From assembly GCA_015057365.1 (NCBI GenBank), contig SVEN01000022.1:1-39885 (forward strand): 39,885 nt of DNA, given 5' to 3'. Positions 24,483 through 31,708 of the stretch are shown here, piece after piece. Position numbers and translations under genes: made by a program. This DNA comes from Lachnospiraceae bacterium (GTDB taxonomy: Bacteria > Bacillota > Clostridia > Lachnospirales > Lachnospiraceae). The notes beneath the pieces were generated by a model that saw only the letters and a list, made by a program, of their open reading frames with translations, made no database searches and was not told where the DNA came from. The stretch's first letter is position 1, and every line of letters begins with the position of its first letter.

Positions 24483-24976
24483 TGAGAGAGATGGATTATT
24501 ACGGATTACAGATGTGCAAGTTTCAGGGCGAGCTGTTTCAGGAGTCTCTTAAGAAGACACAGTGCGGTTCCAAGGTGTTTTTGCGACGCTTTATGCTTTC
24601 GGATTTGGCGGAGCGTATGGATAAGGACGGTTTCCTATTTGAAGCCACGGATGTGGGAGATGCCTTTATCGAGATCGAGAATCAGTACGGTCCGACCGAC
24701 TACGGTCAGATTAAGTTTGGCGGAGAGGCGCTGTACTGGACCGGGTATCTTTACCGGTACTGGTCCTACATTTCGGGGAAGAGCAGCAAGCAGCTATACC
24801 GTATTGTGAAGCCGGAGGAGTTAGAACGGCTGTATTATCCGTATCATTCCCTGGATCCGGAACAGGCCATTGAACGCATTATGGAAGCAAAGGGCCTGAC
24901 AGAGGAGGATGAGATTGCGCGAGGTGTAGAAATTATGCGGCGGGTGCGGGCAAAACGGGCATCCGGAGAGAGGTAA
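24482..24976 (+). CDS. Putative antitoxin partner of the HTH-DUF3990 protein
   Basis: This 164-residue soluble protein is translated by overlap with the preceding gene, with GAGGAG upstream. Its sequence (FLRRFMLSDLAERMDKDGFLFEA, then ALYWTGYLYRYWSY and KPEELERLYYPYHSLDPEQAIERIM) resembles proteins I recall next to DUF3990 genes in Firmicutes. These are presumed antitoxins without a solved mechanism. There is no DNA-binding domain or enzyme motif. If it neutralises the partner it probably does so by direct binding. A strong terminator follows, so the two genes form a closed module. Confidence 0.72.
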   Translation: MREMDYYGLQMCKFQGELFQESLKKTQCGSKVFLRRFMLSDLAERMDKDGFLFEATDVGDAFIEIENQYGPTDYGQIKFGGEALYWTGYLYRYWSYISGKSSKQLYRIVKPEELERLYYPYHSLDPEQAIERIMEAKGLTEEDEIARGVEIMRRVRAKRASGER

Positions 24977-25052
24977 GGAAACCGCCTGTAAGAATAGAAA
25001 TGGGACAGTACTGCCGATGAGGAAAGGAAGACCGATTCGTGTAGGAAATGAA

Positions 25053-25085
25053 AGAACCGCTCCGGGCAAAGAGCGGTTCTTCTTT
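25053..25085. terminator. Terminator between the toxin-like module and the ECF sigma operon
   Basis: GAACCGCTC (25054-25062) pairs with GAGCGGTTC (25071-25079), followed by TTCTTTTTC. An A-rich stretch on the other side would let it also serve the convergent minus-strand gene ending at 25108. Confidence 0.85.
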
Positions 25086-25107
25086 TTCTTTCTAATTGTA
25101 AGAGGTG

Positions 25108-26022
25108 TTATTTTATGATTTCAAGTTCATTTCCCTTCCAATCGAAGGCACGGAACTTAACGGAATCATCTTGATGGATTTCGAAATATTTTACCGTATA
25201 GTCAACGAAGTGCTGTACGGTTTCCGGACCGGAGTAATCCAAAATCGGAATGTTCGGGTCGTATTTATCATAATCGAAATGAAGATGTATCTCGTCTTTT
25301 GTTTTAAATAGTCCACCCTTTACGTTCTCGATATCCTCCAGCATGTTACCGGCGTTATTGTAAATAATGTAACGATAGATATCGTCGCCTTTGTCTTTTA
25401 AACGGTATTGATAGATGCCTTCGCCCTTAGCATCGCACTCTGCCATCCAATCCGTAAGGAACGGATATTCCGCAACAGCTTCCGCCTTTGTCGGAAAAGA
25501 ATGGAAGTTATAATTAAGACCGACAAGTTGCTTGATTCGGATGTGAGTGGAGCCTACCAGAATGCTAAACAGCAGAACCGGAACAATAATCAAGACCGCT
25601 AACAACCACTTTAAACCTTTATCCTTTTTCGGAGCAACGTTCAAACGCTCTTTCTGATCCTCCGGGATTGCGGTACCGCACTGCGGACAGTTTGCCCAAC
25701 CGTTTTCCAACACGTTGTTACAGGTGTGGCAATGCTCCTTTAAGGAGACACCGCAATGCGGGCAAACAGCGAAGCTTTCCCGTACGAGGTTATTGCAGGA
25801 TTTACAGCGGATGCCGGAAGAATCCGAACGTACAATTAAGTAGATAATCAGTCCCACAAAGCCCGGTGCAAAGGCGGAAAGAAGTGTCCAGAGAACGACA
25901 TTCATACCGCGACGGCGGGAGTCCTTATACACGTAAATGCCGATAAGAATCGGTAAGGTAATCATAAGAATGATTGTAAGTAAAAACAAGGTTAATCCAA
26001 GGGTGCTTAAATTAATAGCCAT
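25108..26022 (-). CDS. Membrane protein with double zinc ribbon and extracytoplasmic domain
   Basis: This 304-residue protein opens with two hydrophobic segments (LGLTLFLLTIILMITLPIL; WTLLSAFAPGFVGLIIYLI). Two CxxC...CxxC zinc ribbons follow (CKSC/CPHC and CHTC/CPQC, about residues 70-120). A third membrane segment (WLLAVLIIVPVLLFSILVG) then leads to an approximately 145-residue hydrophilic tail with many aromatic and charged residues (YQYRLKDKGDDIYRYIIYN). I prefer ATG 26022 over ATG 26028, because AAAGGATGG is correctly spaced only for the former. It is the last gene of an operon with an ECF sigma factor and a small membrane protein. The zinc ribbons probably face the cytoplasm and could bind the sigma factor or another partner; the family is unassigned. 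Confidence 0.8.
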   Translation of the reverse strand: MAINLSTLGLTLFLLTIILMITLPILIGIYVYKDSRRRGMNVVLWTLLSAFAPGFVGLIIYLIVRSDSSGIRCKSCNNLVRESFAVCPHCGVSLKEHCHTCNNVLENGWANCPQCGTAIPEDQKERLNVAPKKDKGLKWLLAVLIIVPVLLFSILVGSTHIRIKQLVGLNYNFHSFPTKAEAVAEYPFLTDWMAECDAKGEGIYQYRLKDKGDDIYRYIIYNNAGNMLEDIENVKGGLFKTKDEIHLHFDYDKYDPNIPILDYSGPETVQHFVDYTVKYFEIHQDDSVKFRAFDWKGNELEIIK

Positions 26023-26037
26023 AATCATCCATCCTTT

Positions 26038-26313
26038 CTATTCCGGAATTATTCCGGTTTTGTAAAATACAAAACTAATGATGCCGTTGCCCACCAGGGA
26101 TAAAATCACAAAGGCGAGGCAGCCGATTGCCAATACGGTGTGTTCCGAAAACAGTAACACGCCGCAAAGTAAAAAACAAAGGGATACGAGGAGCGATGCG
26201 ATACGAAGAAGTCTTGTCTGACGTCGCAGGGTTCTGCGTGCAAGTTCGTCCTGTAACATGCGCTCGGTAAGAACCGGCGGGGTATGTTCGTTAAAATTGT
26301 AAATCGGATTCAT
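26038..26313 (-). CDS. Small two-helix membrane protein in the ECF sigma operon
   Basis: This 91-residue protein has a cytoplasmic N-terminal half (YNFNEHTPPVLTERMLQDEL, arginine-rich RRTLRRQTRLLR) and two membrane helices (IASLLVSLCFLLCGVLLF and VLAIGCLAFVILSLVGNGI). The start is ATG 26313 with AAAGGAG upstream; it overlaps the 3' end of the sigma gene by 23 bp. Position and topology fit a small membrane-bound anti-sigma factor, but no known anti-sigma motif such as HxxxCxxC is present. That role is a guess from context. Confidence 0.72.
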   Translation of the reverse strand: MNPIYNFNEHTPPVLTERMLQDELARRTLRRQTRLLRIASLLVSLCFLLCGVLLFSEHTVLAIGCLAFVILSLVGNGIISFVFYKTGIIPE

Positions 26314-26788
26314 ATGCAAGCTCCTTTCGTAATAATTTTTTTGCCTGATGCAGTCTGGATTTGATTGTACCGGCGGGCACCTTTAGCGCTTCGGCGGTTT
26401 TCTTTTCGTCAAGACCGTGAAAATAATGTAGTATTACAGTAGTTCGCATCTTTTCCGGTAAACGGTCGATGGCGGCGTGCAAATCGGAAAAATCTTCGTT
26501 TGCATCAGCAGCTACATTTTCCAAAAGTAAATCTTTTTCTTCCGTGCTGGAAAACTGATTGTATACCGGAGAGCGTTTTTGCTTTCGTAACAAATCGCGA
26601 TATGTATTGACACAGATTCCGGTAATCCATCCTTCGAAGGAACGGACAGTGTCATATTGCATAATCTTTTGATAGGCCTTCAGCCAGGTTTCCTGATACA
26701 GATCGTCGGCGTCGACTGTGTTGCCGCACAACTTTACGCACAGTCCGTAAAGTCGTTTTCCGTACAGGGAAATGTACTCGTTGATCAA
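26291..26788 (-). CDS. ECF-family RNA polymerase sigma factor
   Basis: This 165-residue sigma-70-family factor has region 2 at about residues 5-75 (DADDLYQETWLKAYQKI; SFEGWITGICVNTYRDLLRK) and region 4 at about 105-155 (LPEKMRTTVILHYFHGLDEKKTAEALKVPAGTIKSRLHQAKKLL). I place the start at TTG 26788 with AAAGGAGGG upstream. The recognisable ECF promoter at 26816-26841 lies inside the longer reading that begins at ATG 26887, so that start cannot be used by this transcript. The operon continues with a small membrane protein and a zinc-ribbon membrane protein, which may sense the signal. An ABC exporter is divergent and could be a target. Confidence 0.88.
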   Translation of the reverse strand: MINEYISLYGKRLYGLCVKLCGNTVDADDLYQETWLKAYQKIMQYDTVRSFEGWITGICVNTYRDLLRKQKRSPVYNQFSSTEEKDLLLENVAADANEDFSDLHAAIDRLPEKMRTTVILHYFHGLDEKKTAEALKVPAGTIKSRLHQAKKLLRKELAYESDLQF

Positions 26789-26815
26789 TGCCCTGTCCCT
26801 CCTTTCATTAACAGA

Positions 26816-26841
26816 TACGAATCGGAAATGCAAAAGGTTCA
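26816..26841 (-). promoter_or_regulatory. ECF-type autoregulatory promoter
   Basis: On the minus strand, TGAACC (26836-26841) and CGTA (26816-26819) are 16 bp apart, close to the SigW-type consensus TGAAAC-N16-CGTA. The start would fall near 26809, about 20 nt before the TTG codon, leaving just enough room for the ribosome binding site. Confidence 0.72.
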
Positions 26842-26924
26842 AAAAAATAAAAAATTTTTTGACTTCCTCATATGGTGGAAATTCCATCTGTTCCTAAATT
26901 ATTTATTAAATTATCTATAACATA

Positions 26925-26953
26925 TTGACGAAAAATAATCAATCTGCTATTTT
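26925..26953 (+). promoter_or_regulatory. Candidate promoter of the ABC exporter gene
   Basis: TTGACG (26925-26930) with TATTTT (26948-26953) at 17 bp. A perfect TATAAT at 26953-26958 is present but poorly spaced from any -35. The region from 26842 to 27079 is AT-rich and otherwise without genes. Confidence 0.5.
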
Positions 26954-27079
26954 ATAATAGTTAATATTGTTTTTCTTTTATTTGATACATATATATAGAA
27001 GATGCGTGAAAGGTATTTTTTGACGGAAGGTTTCCGTCAAGAAAAAGGGGTATGTGAAGCAACAAGTCAGGAGGCGAAT

Positions 27080-30025
27080 ATGCTTACATTACGTGACATC
27101 AAGAAGGACTATCGCGTAGGCGATATGACCGTGCCGGCGTTAAAGGGCGTCAGCATTCAGTTCCGGAAGAGCGAGTTTGTATCTGTGCTCGGTCAGTCCG
27201 GCTGCGGTAAGACAACGTTACTTAATATTATCGGTGGTCTGGATCAGTATACCGAGGGTGATTTGATTATTAACGGTGTGTCTACAAAGAAGTTTAAGGA
27301 CTCCGATTGGGACAGCTACCGGAATCATTCCATCGGTTTTGTATTCCAGAGCTACAACCTGATTCCGCATCAGAGTGTACTTGCAAATGTTGAGCTGGCG
27401 CTGACCCTTTCCGGTGTTTCTAAGGCAGAGCGCAGAAGGCGTGCCAAGGAGGCTCTTGAGAAGGTAGGTCTCGGAGACCAGTTAAATAAGAAGCCGAACC
27501 AGATGTCCGGCGGTCAGATGCAGCGTGTGGCTATTGCACGTGCGCTTGTAAACAACCCGGATATTTTACTGGCGGATGAGCCGACGGGTGCACTGGACAG
27601 TGAGACCAGTGTACAGATTATGGAGATTTTAAAAGAGGTAGCGAAGGATAAGCTGGTTATCATGGTTACCCATAACCCGGACCTTGCGGAGGAGTATTCC
27701 AGCCGTATCGTACGTTTGCTTGACGGTAAGCTCATCAGTGACTCCGATCCGTACGAAGAAGAGGTGCAGGCGGTAGAGCAGACCAAGAAGGAAAAGAAGG
27801 CGAAGAAGACGTCCATGTCCTTCCTTACAGCACTTTCTCTTTCTTTTAATAACCTTCTGACGAAGAAGGGCCGTACCTTTATGACTGCGTTTGCGGGTTC
27901 TATCGGTATTATCGGTATTGCTCTGATTTTATCCGTGTCTACCGGTGTGCAGGAGTACATCGATTCCGTACAGAGAGATACCCTTTCCAGCTACCCGATT
28001 ACTATGGAAGCGGAGATTGTGGATTCTTCCGCGCTTCTTGCAACCATGATGGGCGTGGATAAGGACGGAAAGCCGAAGGAGCAGCATGAGCTTGACAAAG
28101 TGTATGCGAATTCCACTATGTACGATATGGTGAATGCGTTCACGGATATGGAAACGAAGACGAATAACTTAAAGGCATTTAAGAAATATTTGGAAGAGAA
28201 CGAAGAAATGCAACAGTATATTTCTTCGGTACAGTACTCCTATGATATGGATTTAAGTATCTATACGAAGGATGTAGACGGTAAGGTTGTAAAGTCTGAT
28301 GTAAACGAACTGATGTCCATGATGATGGAATCCTTCGGTATGGCCAGCACCATGATGGAACAAATGAGTCCGATGATGATGGGCATGGATGTATGGAATG
28401 AGATGATGACCGGTGAAGACGGTGAGCTGATCAGTCAGACCGTAAAAGACCAGTACGACCTGATTCACGGTGAGTGGCCGGATGCGTACAATGAGGTTGT
28501 GATTCTGGTAGACGGAAGAAACGAAGTCAGCGATATGGTATTGTATGCACTGGGCCTTACTACTATGGACGTAATGATGGAGTCCATGCAGGATATTATG
28601 GCCGGAGAAAAGGTGTCCCAGGATCTCGGTCCGTGGACTTACGAGGAAATCTGCGGTATGACCTTCCGCGTGATTCCGAGTGCATTAAAGTATCAGAAGC
28701 AGGGCGACGGAAGTTATGTGGATTTGTCTGCTTCCGATGCGGGACTTTCCTATTTGTATGATGAAAAGGGCGTAGACTTAAAGGTAGTGGGTGTCCTTCG
28801 TCCGAACGAGGATGCTACCTCTACCTCTATGACCGGTGCAATTGCTTATACCAGTGAGTTGACCAAGTTTGTTATGGAGCAGAATACAAGTTCCGATATT
28901 TTAAAGGAACAGCTTGCGGATACGACCGTAGATGCGATTTCCGGTCTTCCGTTTGAGACGGGAGAAGAGGAAGAGGTTTCCGTAGAAGAGAAGGAAGCTG
29001 CGGTAAAGGCATATTTTGCGGGACTTGATAATTCCAAGAAGGCAGAGCTGTACGGTACCATTATGGCAACTCCGTCCGAGGCGTATCTTGCCGAGGCGGT
29101 AGGAGCCCAGATGGCAACCATGGACGATACGGCATTACGCGGAATGCTGGTGCAGGCATTTGCACAGCAGATGGCAGTAGATGCGGAGCAGGTACAGGGA
29201 TATGTGGCCGAGATGAGTGTCGAAGAAGTACAGACCTATGCATATCAGGTGCTTGCGGCAATGGTAGCGGAGCAGTATGCAAAGGGTGTGCAGGCAAATT
29301 TAGGTACCATGACAGTGGAACAGCTGGCCGGCATGTTTGATATGGCGCAGTTTACTACAGAGGAATATGTGAAGTTTTACGAGGAATATCTTCCGAAGAG
29401 CTATTCCGAGTCTACCTATGAAGAGAACTTAAAGCTTCTGGGTTACGCAGATCCGGACAGCCCGTCCGCCATCAATATTTACGCAGAAACCTTTGAAAAT
29501 AAGGATATGATTGCGGATCTAATCGCAGAGTACAATGCGAATGCAGCGGAGGAAGATGTGATTGAGTACACCGACTATGTGGCGCTCTTAATGTCCTCCA
29601 TTACGACGGTTATCAATGCAATTTCCTATGTATTGATTGCATTTGTGGCAATTTCCCTTGTGGTATCCTCTATTATGATCGGTATCATTACCTACATTTC
29701 TGTATTGGAGCGTACCAAGGAAATCGGTATTCTCAGAGCAATCGGTGCTTCTAAGAAGGATATCTCCCGTGTGTTTAATGCGGAGACGATTATTGTGGGA
29801 TTTGTATCCGGTGCCATCGGTATTCTGGTAACCCTCGGATTTATCGTAATTATCAATATTATCCTTCATGCGGTAACCGGTATCGCAAACTTAAATGCGG
29901 TGCTTCCGCCACTTGCAGGTGTGATTCTGGTAGGTATCAGCATGCTTCTTACCTTTATCGCAGGTTTGTTCCCGTCCAAGGTGGCAGCAAAGAAGGACCC
30001 GGTAATTGCACTGAGAAGTGAGTAA
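27080..30025 (+). CDS. Fused ABC exporter: ATPase plus FtsX/MacB-like permease
   Basis: This 981-residue protein has an N-terminal ATPase domain (about 1-225) of the LolD/MacB type: Walker A GQSGCGKTT (38-46), signature MSGGQMQRVAIARAL and Walker B ILLADEPTGALD. A first membrane segment (FMTAFAGSIGIIGIALILSV) is followed by a very large extracellular region of about 550 residues. Three C-terminal helices follow, with an FtsX core (KEIGILRAIGASKKDI). The external region holds a methionine-rich patch (SMMMESFGMASTMMEQMSPM, then MMGMDVWNEMMTG). The start ATG 27080 has AGGAGG; a longer start at 27002 lacks one. The substrate could be a peptide, lipid or antibiotic. It is divergent from the ECF sigma operon and ends at a strong terminator. 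Confidence 0.92.
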   Translation: MLTLRDIKKDYRVGDMTVPALKGVSIQFRKSEFVSVLGQSGCGKTTLLNIIGGLDQYTEGDLIINGVSTKKFKDSDWDSYRNHSIGFVFQSYNLIPHQSVLANVELALTLSGVSKAERRRRAKEALEKVGLGDQLNKKPNQMSGGQMQRVAIARALVNNPDILLADEPTGALDSETSVQIMEILKEVAKDKLVIMVTHNPDLAEEYSSRIVRLLDGKLISDSDPYEEEVQAVEQTKKEKKAKKTSMSFLTALSLSFNNLLTKKGRTFMTAFAGSIGIIGIALILSVSTGVQEYIDSVQRDTLSSYPITMEAEIVDSSALLATMMGVDKDGKPKEQHELDKVYANSTMYDMVNAFTDMETKTNNLKAFKKYLEENEEMQQYISSVQYSYDMDLSIYTKDVDGKVVKSDVNELMSMMMESFGMASTMMEQMSPMMMGMDVWNEMMTGEDGELISQTVKDQYDLIHGEWPDAYNEVVILVDGRNEVSDMVLYALGLTTMDVMMESMQDIMAGEKVSQDLGPWTYEEICGMTFRVIPSALKYQKQGDGSYVDLSASDAGLSYLYDEKGVDLKVVGVLRPNEDATSTSMTGAIAYTSELTKFVMEQNTSSDILKEQLADTTVDAISGLPFETGEEEEVSVEEKEAAVKAYFAGLDNSKKAELYGTIMATPSEAYLAEAVGAQMATMDDTALRGMLVQAFAQQMAVDAEQVQGYVAEMSVEEVQTYAYQVLAAMVAEQYAKGVQANLGTMTVEQLAGMFDMAQFTTEEYVKFYEEYLPKSYSESTYEENLKLLGYADPDSPSAINIYAETFENKDMIADLIAEYNANAAEEDVIEYTDYVALLMSSITTVINAISYVLIAFVAISLVVSSIMIGIITYISVLERTKEIGILRAIGASKKDISRVFNAETIIVGFVSGAIGILVTLGFIVIINIILHAVTGIANLNAVLPPLAGVILVGISMLLTFIAGLFPSKVAAKKDPVIALRSE

Positions 30026-30080
30026 GAAGAGAGAAAATATGAGAGGCCGACCTTTATGTGCGACAGCACAGTAAGATAAA

Positions 30081-30122
30081 AAGGAAAGGTGTCATCGGTA
30101 TTCCGATGGCACCTTTCCTTTA
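30081..30122. terminator. Strong bidirectional terminator between the ABC exporter and the HTH/TPR regulator
   Basis: An 18-bp stem (30081-30098 with 30103-30120, one G-U pair) closes a TATT loop. A-rich sequence precedes it and pyrimidines follow, so it can end both converging transcripts. Confidence 0.88.
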
Positions 30123-30157
30123 CTACATTATATTTTGTGGAAAGAGAATTCGGTAAA

Positions 30158-30721
30158 TTATATCTGGGCCAGTTTTGCCGCTGCATCCGAAAGGAGAAGC
30201 AGTGCCTGGGATTTGAGCTCCGAAGATGCATAAAGGCCCTTTGTGGCGGCAGTAGCGGCGTTTTTGGATAAATCCAAAGCTTCTAAGTAGTTTTCTTCGC
30301 TACAACGTGCATTCGCCAGACGAAGGGCGACTCTGGCAAGCAAAGCCTGTGCCTCATCAAACAGCGGAGAAGCTTCTTCTATAGAAGAAAGAAGCTCGTA
30401 AGCCTTTGCGTCGTCTTCGGCAAGATATGCCTCCTTTGCCCGGTAAAGTGTTGCGGCCTCCGGCGGAACTATGGAAGAAACGGATGCCTCCGGGCCTCCG
30501 GAAGTATCTGCTCCCTCTGCCGTATCCGGAAGTAACACCGACGGCGGAAGCTCCAGTACCTGCGCCAGATAAGTCAGGGTCTTCACGGAAGGAACGGCGT
30601 TGCCGCTTTCAATCTGACTGAGCATATTTCGTGTGATAAAAGAACCGACTACTTCGGTCTGTGTCATTTTCTTTGCCAAGCGCGCTTCCTTGATGCGTTG
30701 TCCCAAAAGCTTCGGATCCAT
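30158..30721 (-). CDS. XRE-family HTH regulator with TPR-like C-terminal domain
   Basis: This 187-residue protein has an N-terminal XRE helix-turn-helix (residues about 6-62; MTQTEVVGSFITRNMLSQIESGNAVPSVKTLTYLAQVLEL). A short Ser/Pro-rich linker follows, then alpha-helical repeats of TPR type (AAAYLAEDDAKAYELL-like pairs; ENYLEALDLSKNAA). Such proteins often sense a peptide or small ligand through the repeats. AAAGGAGGG precedes the ATG. Upstream lie a tandem 14-bp repeat and an inverted repeat that are likely its own operators, and the NfeD-flotillin operon diverges from the same region, so it may control that operon. Confidence 0.88.
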   Translation of the reverse strand: MDPKLLGQRIKEARLAKKMTQTEVVGSFITRNMLSQIESGNAVPSVKTLTYLAQVLELPPSVLLPDTAEGADTSGGPEASVSSIVPPEAATLYRAKEAYLAEDDAKAYELLSSIEEASPLFDEAQALLARVALRLANARCSEENYLEALDLSKNAATAATKGLYASSELKSQALLLLSDAAAKLAQI

Positions 30722-30749
30722 AGGGCTCCCTCCTTTTTATAATATACTT

Positions 30750-30819
30750 GTAAGTAATAACTAGTAAGTGATAACTACTATATAGTAAATAGAAATAATC
30801 GCATGTAAATGCTATTTAC
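30750..30819. promoter_or_regulatory. Tandem repeat and inverted repeat in the HTH/TPR regulator upstream region
   Basis: GTAAGTAATAACTA (30750-30763) is followed directly by GTAAGTGATAACTA (30764-30777), one mismatch in 14. A separate inverted repeat GTAAATAG (30785-30792) / CTATTTAC (30812-30819) lies beyond it. Their position, just upstream of the regulator start on the minus strand, suggests operators for autoregulation. Confidence 0.6.
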
Positions 30820-30908
30820 ACATATTATAACATAAAAGAAAGAAAAAGCAAGTACTTTATTTAAAAACAGAAAAAAGTCACAAAAGGAAAAAATATGATA
30901 AAAACCCA

Positions 30909-30937
30909 TTGACAAGGAGACGGTGGCGTGGTATTAT
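30909..30937 (+). promoter_or_regulatory. Promoter of the NfeD-flotillin operon
   Basis: Consensus TTGACA (30909-30914) and TATTAT (30932-30937) with a 17-bp spacer, about 50 nt before the ATG at 30991. Confidence 0.78.
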
Positions 30938-30990
30938 GAAGTAAATAAAATTTACCCCGACATTTCATGAGGGGAAAAGGAGGGAAGTTT

Positions 30991-31632
30991 ATGAATGCTT
31001 GGTGGGAAGCTCTTAGTGTCCTGCAAAAGATTCTGTATTGTATCGCAATTCCGGCCACATTGGTTCTGATTTTGCAGACGGTGCTGGTTATTATGGGATT
31101 CGGAGACGGAGCCAGCGGTGCTGATTTCAATCCCAGTGATACATCCGGACTTGATCTTGACGGAGATGTTTCTGCAGGAGATTTGGTAGACGGAGATATC
31201 GGGGATGCGGTATCCGGAGACTTCGGCAGCTTAAAACTCTTTACCGTACAGGGTGCGGTAGCGTTTCTGGCAACCTTTTCCTGGGTATCCATTGTCTGTG
31301 TAAAGGCTGACATGAACGAAGTGCTTGCACTTGCCATCGGTTTTGTCTGCGGTGCGGCAATGATGTTTTTTGTGGCAAAGCTTTTGCAGTGGATGGCAAA
31401 GCTGGCAGAGAACGGTACCTTTAAGCTAAAGAGTATGGTCGGTGAAACCGCACAGGTATATCTGACAATTTTACCGAACGGCGAGAGCGGCGGTAAGGTG
31501 ACCTTGAGCAGTACCTCACGTTTTACGGAGGCAGATGCCATTACCGAAGGACCGCATGCGATTCCGAGTGGCACCAGAGTGCGCATCGTGGATGTTCGGG
31601 GCGATGTGGTAGTGGTGGAAAAAGACCTGTAA
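30991..31632 (+). CDS. NfeD-like membrane protein (YuaF type)
   Basis: This 213-residue protein has one membrane helix near residues 14-36 (ILYCIAIPATLVLILQTVLVI) and an acidic Gly/Asp/Ser-rich loop (about 37-82). Two further helices (VAFLATFSWVSIVCV; VLALAIGFVCGAAMMFFVA) precede a C-terminal OB-fold-like domain (VGETAQVYLTILPNG, then VRIVDVRGDVVVVE). That is the layout of NfeD-family partners of flotillin. AAAAGGAGGG lies before ATG 30991; an upstream in-frame ATG at 30967 lacks a site. The flotillin gene follows 76 bp on, and the pair probably works in membrane microdomains. Confidence 0.88.
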   Translation: MNAWWEALSVLQKILYCIAIPATLVLILQTVLVIMGFGDGASGADFNPSDTSGLDLDGDVSAGDLVDGDIGDAVSGDFGSLKLFTVQGAVAFLATFSWVSIVCVKADMNEVLALAIGFVCGAAMMFFVAKLLQWMAKLAENGTFKLKSMVGETAQVYLTILPNGESGGKVTLSSTSRFTEADAITEGPHAIPSGTRVRIVDVRGDVVVVEKDL

Positions 31633-31708
31633 ACAGCGAATGCTGTGTTCATGGGGATAAAAGAAGTTATTATAGGGAATGACTCAAAGTTAAAGGAGGA
31701 TTTAACAA

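Noticed and set aside
26789..26887. N-terminal extension of the ECF sigma factor from ATG 26887
   Set aside because: No ribosome binding site, not conserved in ECF factors, and the likely promoter 26816-26841 lies inside it.
30750..30819. Short tandem repeats considered as a CRISPR fragment
   Set aside because: Only two 14-bp units without spacers and next to a regulator; operator-like.
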